The translations under genes and the position numbers were made by a program. Of a DNA stretch of 23,758 nt, positions 5,119 to 11,661 are shown piece by piece. Every line of letters begins with the position of its first letter. Position 1 is the stretch's first letter. This stretch comes from a virus. Below the pieces are notes generated by a model, which was given only the letters and a program-made list of their open reading frames with translations, made no database searches and was not told the origin of the DNA. The stretch is from the IMG/VR virus record IMGVR_UViG_3300028025_001228, positions 1-23,758 of that record; one strand, 5' to 3'.

Positions 5119-7007
5119 TTGCCATACCTTTTCATAGTTTCAACTTCAGCGTTTAAAGGCAGGCCACCTGCCCACTCTGGCGCTGTACACATCACACGTT
5201 TTAAATTTTCGGCAGCTTCTGGGTCTGCCGTTTCAAGCACAATCTCGTCATGCACATGTAGCACGACGTCATCAAGTTGGCGCAAGGCGTGGCGAAGCAA
5301 GTCGTTGGCCACCGCCTGCGTTACATTTTCACATGCCAAGCCTTTCCACAGACGGGCGCGTGGCCATTCTTTTGCATCTTGCGCTGGCTTCCATGCCGCT
5401 TTGGCATAACTGACGCCCTCTGATTCCAATTTGGCATAGGGGTAGCACAAAATCCGGCCAGAGGGTAGGGCATACCATAGGTGCTGGCCATCATATAAAT
5501 ATGTTATACGGCCAGCCTTAAATTCACGCCCCTTGTTTCTCATTGCTCGGGTGTACGATTCCTCAAGCGCCGACCAATAAGGCACGCTCCAAGAATTAGC
5601 ACGCCGCCAGCCATCCACCATGCGTTTGGCAACTGGCTCAGGAAGACTGATCCCATAAGCCCGACCCATAGCAGCAAAAGCCCCCACGCCCCCAGCAAAT
5701 CCACAGGCAAGTTCTTGAACCTTTCCAATCTGGCGCTGGTCTTTGGTGACGGCGTCCACTCGGACGCTGAACGTGGCTGCGGCATTGACTTTATATACGT
5801 CTTCCCCAGTGCGGAATAGTTCCAGCTTGTCTTGACCTCGGCCTGAAAGCCAAGGGTTGACTCGGGCTTCGATGGCTGCCCAGTCTGCGACGACAAGGTG
5901 TTTGCCTTTAGCGGGGATGATGGCAGGTCTGAGCATTCCTTTGAGAACATCGGTAACGCGCTTTCCATACCGAGGCACGATAGCGTGCCCTCTGACCATA
6001 GCGTGCCTGACATCGTCGGGCTGTTCTGCGCACTTGCGAGTGAAGTTGTGGACTTGGGCGCCGTAGGACGATGCTCGTCCTGTTGCTGAACCGCCTGCAA
6101 ATACAAACGCTCCTCGGACTCGCTCATCTTCAATATCTGCCAAAGCTGCAAGTCGGCTGAATTTTGCAACTGACGATGCCCAAAGGTCGTCTGCGCATTG
6201 AATGACTTCTTGGACATCGGGTGGTACTCCATCACAGTTTAAAAGGTTGGCTCTCACAGTCTTGTCAATGCTGACCTTGTCGTCTTTTTGCATCAGCTTG
6301 CGCGCTTCTTCATCGACACGATCCCAAACCCACTCACGCATGCGGGGGCTGCGAACGCTGGTGATCGCGCCGTTGGTCACTTCCTTGACAATTTCCTCGA
6401 TCTCAATCAACTCGTCTGACGCGTACTTGACTGCGGCTTGGCAAAGCGGCACGTCCACCAACACGCCGCGATCATTGATGCGCTCGTTGACGTGATAGTC
6501 CAGCAGTTCCTCATCTGTCAGATCACGCATGGCTTTGCTAATTGCACGCATAGCCCTAACGTCCTGCTCACAATATTGGATCATCTCGGCCATCAGTTCT
6601 GGCGAGTCTTTAAATGGTGGCACGCACATCAAGCGGATCAGTTGCGCGCCTCTGTGATCTTTTTTCATAGACGCGCCAGCAAAACGGCCAACGTCCTCCA
6701 GACTGCCAGGCGCACAGTTGGCGCGGGCTTGTGTTGCAGTGCAGTAAAACTGCTCAAGTTTGTAGTTGACCTGCAACACATACCAAAAAATCAGGCGCTC
6801 AAACGCCGCGTTGTGTGCCCTGATCTGGCCGGTGTAGTTCAGCACACGCTCGGGGAAGGGCTGGGATGGAATCCACGTTACCACGTCCTCATCGTCAAAC
6901 GCATAGGACATGCACAGCACATCGGTGCTTGCATCCTGAGCATAGTTGTACACGCCCTTGGCGCGTAGGTCGCACGTACTGCGCGTTTCAAAATCTAACC
7001 AAAGCAT
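5115..7007 (-). CDS. Family A DNA polymerase with 3'-5' exonuclease domain
   Basis: A 630-residue phage replicative polymerase. The N-terminal DnaQ-like exonuclease is complete: Exo I DFET (5-8), Exo II HNAAFE (65-70), Exo III YCEQD (145-149). The polymerase part has TGR (309-311), motif A VVADWAAIEARV (372-383), motif B RQIGKVQELACGF (425-437) and motif C HVHDE (584-588). All catalytic acids are present. The length is typical of the short phage PolA type that accompanies DUF2800 nucleases. The start is fixed by AAGGAG seven bases upstream. A GC-rich hairpin lies between it and the upstream gene. Confidence 0.96.
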   Translation of the reverse strand: MLWLDFETRSTCDLRAKGVYNYAQDASTDVLCMSYAFDDEDVVTWIPSQPFPERVLNYTGQIRAHNAAFERLIFWYVLQVNYKLEQFYCTATQARANCAPGSLEDVGRFAGASMKKDHRGAQLIRLMCVPPFKDSPELMAEMIQYCEQDVRAMRAISKAMRDLTDEELLDYHVNERINDRGVLVDVPLCQAAVKYASDELIEIEEIVKEVTNGAITSVRSPRMREWVWDRVDEEARKLMQKDDKVSIDKTVRANLLNCDGVPPDVQEVIQCADDLWASSVAKFSRLAALADIEDERVRGAFVFAGGSATGRASSYGAQVHNFTRKCAEQPDDVRHAMVRGHAIVPRYGKRVTDVLKGMLRPAIIPAKGKHLVVADWAAIEARVNPWLSGRGQDKLELFRTGEDVYKVNAAATFSVRVDAVTKDQRQIGKVQELACGFAGGVGAFAAMGRAYGISLPEPVAKRMVDGWRRANSWSVPYWSALEESYTRAMRNKGREFKAGRITYLYDGQHLWYALPSGRILCYPYAKLESEGVSYAKAAWKPAQDAKEWPRARLWKGLACENVTQAVANDLLRHALRQLDDVVLHVHDEIVLETADPEAAENLKRVMCTAPEWAGGLPLNAEVETMKRYGK

Positions 7008-7023
7008 TGGCGTCTCCTTTCCA

Positions 7024-7044
7024 ATGGGCGCTCATAACGCCCAT
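7024..7044 (-). promoter_or_regulatory. Hairpin in the leader of the polymerase gene
   Basis: ATGGGCG (7024-7030) pairs with CGCCCAT (7038-7044) around a 7-base loop. It sits between the stop of the upstream gene (7053) and the polymerase ribosome-binding site and is not followed by a T run. It is therefore more likely an mRNA-processing, stabilising or translation-tuning element than a terminator. Confidence 0.5.
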
Positions 7045-7052
7045 CAGAAAGG

Positions 7053-7688
7053 TTACGCTGAACGGCGGCGGCGTGCAGGTGCTGCTGGTTCTTCAACAAC
7101 TTCAGCAACAGGCGCCTCACCATCCATGCTCACCCACTCGACAACTTCAAACACTGGCGTGTAAATCTTGCCGTAGGATTTGTGGGCGTAGTGGTCTTTC
7201 TTCAGGCGCACGACTGGCACTGGCTTGGTCTGGTCTTTCTCGACCTGCTCAGCCAAGGCCACGGCCAAGGTCTGAACCGCACGCTTACCGCCCACTGACG
7301 TGGTGGTAAAGCGCGCTTCCATGCCCTTGTCTTCGCCTGTCAGGCACTTGATGGACATACCGACCTGAGTCTCCCAGCCCTTCTTGGCTTGGGGCGGTGC
7401 CTCATCCAACTCAGGCAATGGGTTGCTAACGCTTGTCATCTTCTCACCCAGCACTTCGCCATCGCCCCAAGCAATGAAACCATGCACGAATGAGAAAGGG
7501 TTGACTGCCCAGATAGCGTCGTCTTCGACTTCGGTTTGATCTGCGCCAAAGACCCAGTGGCCAGTCTTATCCATCTTGATAATGACAACACCGGACGGGC
7601 CAACTTCGGCTTGAATCGAACGCAAAGCGCTGGACAAAGTAGAAACAGCGGGTAGATTAGCTTGAGAGAAGGTTACTAAATTTGACAT
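7053..7688 (-). CDS. Possible single-stranded-DNA-binding replication protein, 211 aa
   Basis: It lies between the DUF2800 nuclease and DNA polymerase genes, where related phages carry a DUF2815-type ssDNA-binding protein. The sequence has alternating beta-strand stretches (GVVIIKMDKTGHWVFGA; FEVVEWVSM) that would suit an OB-type fold. The tail is acidic then strongly basic (EVVEEPAAPARRRRSA), unlike the purely acidic tail of classic SSBs. TAAGGAAAATC before the ATG is a strong ribosome-binding site, eight bases after the upstream stop. The function comes from gene position, not from a recognised signature, and the protein could simply be a conserved hypothetical. Confidence 0.65.
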   Translation of the reverse strand: MSNLVTFSQANLPAVSTLSSALRSIQAEVGPSGVVIIKMDKTGHWVFGADQTEVEDDAIWAVNPFSFVHGFIAWGDGEVLGEKMTSVSNPLPELDEAPPQAKKGWETQVGMSIKCLTGEDKGMEARFTTTSVGGKRAVQTLAVALAEQVEKDQTKPVPVVRLKKDHYAHKSYGKIYTPVFEVVEWVSMDGEAPVAEVVEEPAAPARRRRSA

Positions 7689-7696
7689 GATTTTCC

Positions 7697-8824
7697 TTAC
7701 TGTAGTTTAGAAAGGGCAGAGCTTAATTGCTTGCCCAAGAGCATCACTTCGGGTCGTGGATCATCCACGCTTGCCAAAGTGTTACCTGACGAGATGGCGA
7801 CCACTAGGTCTTCCGGTAGGCCGATCTTGCGCTTTTTAAGCGCCTTTTCGGCCTTGGCGGGGGAGACGACAGTAGTCTCCATCACTTCAGATTCTGTGAG
7901 GCCACACGCAAACAAAGCGACTTTCGCTTTCTCGTCGTCTGACCATGACCGGATGGCACGCTTGGCCACCAGTTTGTATTCGGGCAACTTGGCGCCAGAC
8001 TCAAGCATCTGCAATGCTAAAGCGCGCAAGTCTTTGATCCATTCCTCAAGCATGTCGGCGTTCTTCAAATACGTGCTGATCTGCGCAGCCGGCAGAGCGT
8101 CAATCTGCACCTTCAATGCGCGATCAACAGCGCCAGTCATCTTGGGGCAGATGGGCTTGGCTGCGCACCACTTGCAGTGATCGCCCACGGCCAGCTTTGC
8201 GTCGGGCTTCTCTGCCTGCTTAACCGCCTGCACCAACTGCAATTCAAACTCCGCAATGCGCGCAGGTGTTGTCACCCAGCGGCGCACTTGTGGTGGCTGC
8301 ACAATAACGCATTCGATCTCAGTCACGCCCTCAAACGCCCACTGCGCTTCTGGCGTGCGCATGGCCGCCGCCGCGTAAAACATCAGTTGCGGGTTTTCCT
8401 CAACCTCGACCATAACGCCGTCACCGAATTTCCAATCCAGTACAACAGCGCGATTGCCAAGACGACCGATAAGATCAGTAGACCCAAAGACGCCGTCAAG
8501 CAAGTCACCAAAATTGACGTGTGTCTCGGCCTCGATTTCCATGACTCGTTGTGGGTCGATTGCATCAAGCGCCTCCAGTGCTGGTTTGATTTTATTATCA
8601 ATCAATTCTTGCGTCAGGACTTGGTCTTCGTAACGTGCGCCAAGGTAATGCTCAGGGGCTTCGTCACCCATGATAAGTTCGGCCATGACGTTATGTAGGA
8701 GTGTGCCTTCATCAGCGTATTTGCTTGAAGGTCTTGGCGGCATCTTCTGCACCAACGCCACACTGCCTGGGCAGTTGATGACGCGTTTGGCTGTAGAGCC
8801 GCCGACGATATTTGAGTGAAGCAT
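7697..8824 (-). CDS. DUF2800-type PD-(D/E)XK (Cas4/RecB-like) nuclease
   Basis: 375 residues from the ATG at 8824, which has AAAGGAA upstream; an in-frame ATG at 8860 lies within the promoter and is rejected. The beginning GGSTAKRVINCPGSV and DEGTLLHNVMAELI are typical of Cas4/RecB-like nucleases. The catalytic core is DGVFGSTDLIG followed by VVLDWKFGDG (Asp ... Asp-x-Lys) and a YAAAA helix. A Cys cluster HCKWCAAKPICPKM near the middle could hold Fe-S or zinc. In phages this family is always near replication genes and is thought to process DNA ends. It is the first gene of the leftward replication operon. Confidence 0.88.
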   Translation of the reverse strand: MLHSNIVGGSTAKRVINCPGSVALVQKMPPRPSSKYADEGTLLHNVMAELIMGDEAPEHYLGARYEDQVLTQELIDNKIKPALEALDAIDPQRVMEIEAETHVNFGDLLDGVFGSTDLIGRLGNRAVVLDWKFGDGVMVEVEENPQLMFYAAAAMRTPEAQWAFEGVTEIECVIVQPPQVRRWVTTPARIAEFELQLVQAVKQAEKPDAKLAVGDHCKWCAAKPICPKMTGAVDRALKVQIDALPAAQISTYLKNADMLEEWIKDLRALALQMLESGAKLPEYKLVAKRAIRSWSDDEKAKVALFACGLTESEVMETTVVSPAKAEKALKKRKIGLPEDLVVAISSGNTLASVDDPRPEVMLLGKQLSSALSKLQ

Positions 8825-8850
8825 ACTTTCCTTTATTGAATTGAACTTGA

Positions 8851-8879
8851 ATGTTAGCACAGAAATAATTGTTGTGCAA
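8851..8879 (-). promoter_or_regulatory. Leftward promoter of the replication operon
   Basis: On the minus strand TTGCAC (8879-8874) and TAACAT (8856-8851) are 17 bp apart, and TGC directly before the -10 gives an extended -10. The start would be near 8844, about twenty bases before the ATG at 8824, leaving room for AAAGGAA. Its -35 overlaps that of the rightward promoter. Confidence 0.6.
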
Positions 8880-8899
8880 ATCTTTTTTACATGTATACT
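8872..8899 (+). promoter_or_regulatory. Rightward promoter, apparently giving a leaderless transcript
   Basis: TTGTGC (8872-8877) and TATACT (8894-8899) have a 16-bp spacer. Initiation 6-8 bases after the -10 falls at about 8906, next to the ATG at 8907. No Shine-Dalgarno sequence exists between 8880 and 8906, consistent with a leaderless message. The word TTGTGCAA serves both promoters as the shared -35 region. Confidence 0.5.
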
Positions 8900-8906
8900 T
8901 TACGGC

Positions 8907-9194
8907 ATGAGAGAAAAAGAAGTTGAAGTTTATTTTGATTGGGCGGTGCAGCGCATTGGTGGCCGGACTTGGAAGTTTACTTCGCCCGGACGCAAAGGTG
9001 TAGCAGATCGCATTGCGTGTTTACCCGATGGCCAAACATGGTTTGTGGAATTGAAAACCAAAGGCGGCAGATTGAGTGAACTGCAAAAACTATTTCAGAC
9101 AGAGATGGCGCTACTGCGTCAGAACTACACATGTTTGTGGACTAAGGAACAAGTTGATGGTTTCATTACGACCGTATCAAGAGACAGCCGCTGA
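8907..9194 (+). CDS. VRR-NUC domain nuclease, 95 aa
   Basis: A stand-alone VRR-NUC (PD-(D/E)XK superfamily). It has REKEVEVYFDWAV, then SPGRKGVADRIACLPDG and WFVELKTKGGRLSELQ, giving the family's Glu, Asp and Glu-x-Lys active-site residues, with LSxLQ after the core as expected. Phage members act on branched or flap DNA during replication or recombination. The start at 8907 is chosen because the earlier in-frame ATG at 8841 would place codons across both promoters. It overlaps the helicase gene by 38 bases, a pairing common in phages. Confidence 0.92.
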   Translation: MREKEVEVYFDWAVQRIGGRTWKFTSPGRKGVADRIACLPDGQTWFVELKTKGGRLSELQKLFQTEMALLRQNYTCLWTKEQVDGFITTVSRDSR

Positions 9195-10476
9195 CTTTCT
9201 CTTTGAGCATGACAGGGCCATGATCTTGGCGCCAGTCGGTGCGGGTAAAACGGCGATTACTCTGACGGCCATGTGGGAGATGATCCGCGACGGCCATGTC
9301 AAGCGCTGGCTAGTGCTGGCGCCTAAGCGCGTCTGCACAGACGTGTGGCCGGTTGAGCGCCCCAAGTGGGCAGACCGCATCAGCATGGCTCTGTGCGTTG
9401 GCACACCTAAGCAGCGCTTGGATGCGCTCAAGAGCAACGCCCAAGTGGTTGTGACCAACTACGACAACTTGCAATGGCTGGCCGAACAAAAATTAAATTT
9501 TGACGGCGTGGTGTTTGACGAACTGACCAGATTAAAGAACCCCAGCGGCACACGCTTCAAAGCGTTCCTCAAAGTGGTTGACCCTATGACGACGCGCTGG
9601 GGCTTGACTGGCTCGTTTACTAGCAACGGCCTTGAAGACGTCTTTGGCCAGTGCAAGATCGTTGACCAGTCATTGCTTGGCCGCAGCAAAGGCGCGTTCA
9701 TGCAGCAATACTTTGTGCTGATCAACAAAGAGTTTGGCGAATGGGCTCCGCGTGTAGGGTCGCTGGCCAAGGTCATGGACGTAATTAAGCCTGCCACATT
9801 TGTCTTGGAAGCAGGTGAGTATAAGGACAAGCTGCCGCCTTTGCATACGGTTGAGATCAAATGCGACATGGATCTGACGCCGTACAACAAGCTAAAAAAA
9901 GACTTTGTGCTGGAAGGCGTCACAGCCATCAACGCGGCGGTTGTCACGGGCAAATTACAACAGTTGGCGTCAGGGTTTGTTTACGACACGACCACCACGG
10001 CGTCAGACGTGCCTGGCAAGTTTATATCTACGCAACGTCCAATCTGGTACAGCATGCACAAGTTTGAACGCCTTGAGGAATTACTGAACGAAAACCAACA
10101 TGCCAATACCATCATCGCCTACACCTACCAAGAAGAGCTTGCCGAACTCAAGCGGCGCTTTAACGTCACAACCCTTGACGACACCGACGCCATCAAGCGA
10201 TGGAATGAAGGCAAAATACGACTGCTCGCTGTACATCCAAAGTCAGCAGGCCACGGGCTTAACTTGCAGCATGGCGGCTGTCACATGGTGTTTCTGTCGC
10301 TGCCGTGGAGTCTGGAATTGTACGAGCAGACCATTGGTCGTCTGCACCGCAGCGGGCAACAACACCCTGTGTGGTGCTACATCCTACTAACCAGCAAAAC
10401 AGTGGATGAAAAAATTTGGGCGGCCTTGCATGACAAGCGCGCTATATCTGATATTGCAATGGAGGAACTTAAATAA
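9157..10476 (+). CDS. SNF2-like superfamily 2 helicase
   Basis: 439 residues from the ATG at 9157, which has TAAGGAA seven bases upstream; a longer frame from 9076 is just overlap with the nuclease gene. Motifs: LRPYQ (4-8) as Q-like motif, Walker A APVGAGKT (25-32), motif II FDELTRLKN (120-128), motif III GLTGSF (149-154) and motif VI QTIGRLHRSGQ (391-401). It is likely an ATP-driven DNA translocase that works with the adjacent VRR-NUC on forks or recombination intermediates. The single-protein length is typical of the phage branch of the family. The stop TAA shares its last base with the next ATG. Confidence 0.93.
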   Translation: MVSLRPYQETAADFLFEHDRAMILAPVGAGKTAITLTAMWEMIRDGHVKRWLVLAPKRVCTDVWPVERPKWADRISMALCVGTPKQRLDALKSNAQVVVTNYDNLQWLAEQKLNFDGVVFDELTRLKNPSGTRFKAFLKVVDPMTTRWGLTGSFTSNGLEDVFGQCKIVDQSLLGRSKGAFMQQYFVLINKEFGEWAPRVGSLAKVMDVIKPATFVLEAGEYKDKLPPLHTVEIKCDMDLTPYNKLKKDFVLEGVTAINAAVVTGKLQQLASGFVYDTTTTASDVPGKFISTQRPIWYSMHKFERLEELLNENQHANTIIAYTYQEELAELKRRFNVTTLDDTDAIKRWNEGKIRLLAVHPKSAGHGLNLQHGGCHMVFLSLPWSLELYEQTIGRLHRSGQQHPVWCYILLTSKTVDEKIWAALHDKRAISDIAMEELK

Positions 10477-10568
10477 TGTGGCCATTCCCGCCCTTTCCAA
10501 ACCCCAAGGACAAAGGCGCCAACGTGCCTAAGTTTAACCCTGACAATTATGAGGACGCGCCCAGATGA
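10476..10568 (+). CDS. Proline-rich small protein, 30 aa
   Basis: GGAGGAA eight bases upstream of the ATG is a strong ribosome-binding site, and the start overlaps the helicase stop by one base. The peptide starts MWPFPPFPNPKDKG and continues VPKFNPDNYEDAPR, with no membrane segment. The stop overlaps the next start. The good ribosome-binding site and coupling on both sides are the reasons to accept it. Function unknown. Confidence 0.65.
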   Translation: MWPFPPFPNPKDKGANVPKFNPDNYEDAPR

Positions 10569-10648
10569 CATACAACTGTTGCCACAACTGCGGTAAACGC
10601 AAGCCGTTCTTTTTTATGCAGTGCCCTCAATGTGGGAAAAAACCATGA
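10565..10648 (+). CDS. 27-residue zinc-ribbon-like protein
   Basis: The ATG overlaps the previous stop (ATGA) with GAGGA upstream, and the frame ends in another ATGA at 10645-10648. The peptide has two CxxC knuckles, CHNCGKRK at 6-13 and CPQCGKKP at 20-27, exactly the ligand pattern of a minimal zinc ribbon. Basic residues surround both. It might bind nucleic acid or a partner protein of the replication group. Conservation of four Cys in so short a frame argues against chance. Confidence 0.68.
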   Translation: MTYNCCHNCGKRKPFFFMQCPQCGKKP

Positions 10649-10872
10649 AACATATTGACCTATGGAAAACCAAACTCAAAGCGGCCAAATCTGTGCACCG
10701 CATACGCGAGCGCGAGCTTAACGCGGCCAGGCGAGCGCACGCTAGCATTACTTTAACTATAGACGGACTGGAGAAACGAATTGAAAATTACATGGCGAAA
10801 GCTAAACGAAAACTTGAAGACGCTCGACGAATCGAAAGTCTTAGAGATGCTAGAGCACGAGCGACAGAATGA
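10645..10872 (+). CDS. Basic coiled-coil protein, 75 aa
   Basis: Starts in the ATGA overlap; an earlier in-frame ATG at 10621 lies inside the zinc-ribbon gene. The protein is nearly all charged helix (WKTKLKAAKSVHRIRERELN; GLEKRIENYMAKAKRKLE), a probable coiled coil with high Lys/Arg/Glu content. Its last 92 bases overlap the next gene in another frame. No family recognised; it may oligomerise or bind DNA. Confidence 0.75.
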   Translation: MKHIDLWKTKLKAAKSVHRIRERELNAARRAHASITLTIDGLEKRIENYMAKAKRKLEDARRIESLRDARARATE

Positions 10873-10972
10873 CCGGCGTGTTTCAGTATTAGAGCGCCTT
10901 CACCAGCGCTACAACACCCTGCGCGTTGCGCGGGAGAGAATAGAACTATTTAAAGGAGCAATACAGCCATGA
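10781..10972 (+). CDS. Charged helical protein, 63 aa, probable TTG start
   Basis: GGAG at 10770-10773 is seven bases before a TTG at 10781, making this the best start; the first ATG in frame, at 10847, has a poor ribosome-binding site. The sequence KVLEMLEHERQNDRRVSVLE then RLHQRYNTLRVARERIELF is helical and looks like conserved phage protein. It overlaps the preceding coiled-coil gene out of frame by 92 bases. If the ATG is used instead, the protein has 41 residues and the overlap is smaller. Confidence 0.68.
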   Translation: MKITWRKLNENLKTLDESKVLEMLEHERQNDRRVSVLERLHQRYNTLRVARERIELFKGAIQP

Positions 10973-11154
10973 TCGAAATGCCACCACATTCAAAAATCAG
11001 TTACCCGTCAATCCCGACCAAGGATTTTAAATGGACGTCAGGCTCTGACGTGCAAGCCATCTGGCGCAAGTACGGCTGGGCGCCGCCGTCTGAGAAGATG
11101 ACGCCTCCACCGCCAGAGCGCGTGATGGACATGCCGCTTAGGAGAGTGCGCTGA
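10969..11154 (+). CDS. Proline-rich protein, 61 aa
   Basis: AAAGGAG about ten bases upstream supports the ATG at 10969, which overlaps the previous stop. The protein has a FKWTSGSDVQAIWRKYGWAPP core and a Pro-rich basic tail (TPPPPERV ... RRVR). SDVQAIWRKYGWAPPSE is a compact motif I recall in small phage hypothetical proteins, without known function. Stop and next start overlap as TGATG. Confidence 0.74.
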   Translation: MIEMPPHSKISYPSIPTKDFKWTSGSDVQAIWRKYGWAPPSEKMTPPPPERVMDMPLRRVR

Positions 11155-11330
11155 TGATGCCTGCGATTCAAATGGGCCGAACCACGCCGGTGCATCAGCT
11201 AAAGTTTTGCACCAAGTGCCAGGCTGACAAGCCGCCAGAGGGCGGCGTTGAAATGGGCGCAAAGTGGCACTGCCAACTTTGCTGGGTTAGACAAACAATA
11301 CGACAACATGCCAAGACCAAAACCACCTGA
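11154..11330 (+). CDS. Zinc-finger-like small protein, 58 aa
   Basis: AGGAG lies nine bases before the overlapping ATG-ATG. The frame continues to TGA at 11328-11330. CTKC at 19-22 and CQLC at 40-43, about 17 residues apart, form a plausible four-Cys zinc site, with a basic C-terminal tail (VRQTIRQHAKTKTT). It is the second such tiny zinc protein in this operon and may bind nucleic acid. No specific family recognised. It overlaps the next gene by 23 bases. Confidence 0.72.
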   Translation: MMPAIQMGRTTPVHQLKFCTKCQADKPPEGGVEMGAKWHCQLCWVRQTIRQHAKTKTT

Positions 11331-11499
11331 ACCCCTATTGGGACGACAAGTCCGGATGTCAGATAGACACTGGATGATCTTACAAGAACTTGGCGGCGCT
11401 GAGTGGCTGCGCAATATATTGGACAAGAAAGCCAAGATGCCAGCTAAGTATTACCGCCGTGAACTGGACGCGCCGTCAAAGAAGGAAGCCAATGACTAA
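11308..11499 (+). CDS. Small protein with possible ribbon-helix-helix-like pattern, 63 aa
   Basis: The ATG at 11308 gives MPRPKPPEPLLGRQVRMSDR, then HWMILQELGGAEWLRNIL. The pattern PRPKPPEP, a short strand (RQVRMSD) and a helix-turn-helix with GGAEWLR resembles small DNA-binding antitoxin-like proteins, so it could regulate transcription. The ribosome-binding site is weak, and an ATG at 11356 is a possible alternative. It overlaps the next start by eight bases. Confidence 0.7.
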   Translation: MPRPKPPEPLLGRQVRMSDRHWMILQELGGAEWLRNILDKKAKMPAKYYRRELDAPSKKEAND

Positions 11500-11653
11500 C
11501 AGGCCAGACTTTCCGACCTGGAGCCAAGCCAACTTGGCCAAGTTTGCCGAGGAAGCCTACGCCAAGCTGTGTGAGCAAGACGACCGCATACAGCACCTGC
11601 AATGCGATCTGAAGACGGCCATAGAGGCGTACAGGGCGCTAACTAAGGAATAG
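11492..11653 (+). CDS. Helical protein, 53 aa, last gene of the rightward operon
   Basis: AAGGA five to eight bases before the ATG supports the start; a longer frame from 11390 runs through the previous gene. The protein reads MTNRPDFPTWSQANLAKFAE, then a long helix with EQDDRIQHLQCDLKTAIEAY, likely a coiled coil. The stop TAG (11651-11653) lies in the 3' arm of a terminator stem and 12 bases inside the convergent lysozyme gene. Function unknown. Confidence 0.76.
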   Translation: MTNRPDFPTWSQANLAKFAEEAYAKLCEQDDRIQHLQCDLKTAIEAYRALTKE

Positions 11654-11661
11654 CGCTTTTT
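11636..11661 (+). terminator. Intrinsic terminator containing both convergent stop codons
   Basis: GCGCTA (11636-11641) pairs with TAGCGC (11651-11656) around nine bases and is followed by five T (11657-11661). The rightward gene's TAG is in the 3' arm; the lysozyme's TAG (complement of 11639-11641) is in the 5' arm. It ends rightward transcription; read leftwards there is no T run. Confidence 0.7.

Noticed and set aside
5540-6235. 231-residue frame inside the polymerase gene, same strand, with a hydrophobic C-terminal part
   Set aside because: It lies fully within the conserved polymerase domains in another frame, has a GTG-ATG start without ribosome-binding site, and shows no recognisable domain. 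Frame openness follows from codon composition.
8177-8698. 173-residue rightward frame over the DUF2800 gene
   Set aside because: Shadow of a gene with clear nuclease motifs; no separate start signals.
8825-8906. Longer N-termini for the DUF2800 protein (ATG 8860) and for VRR-NUC (ATG 8841)
   Set aside because: Both would translate across the divergent promoters, have no ribosome-binding site, and add residues unlike the families' usual starts.
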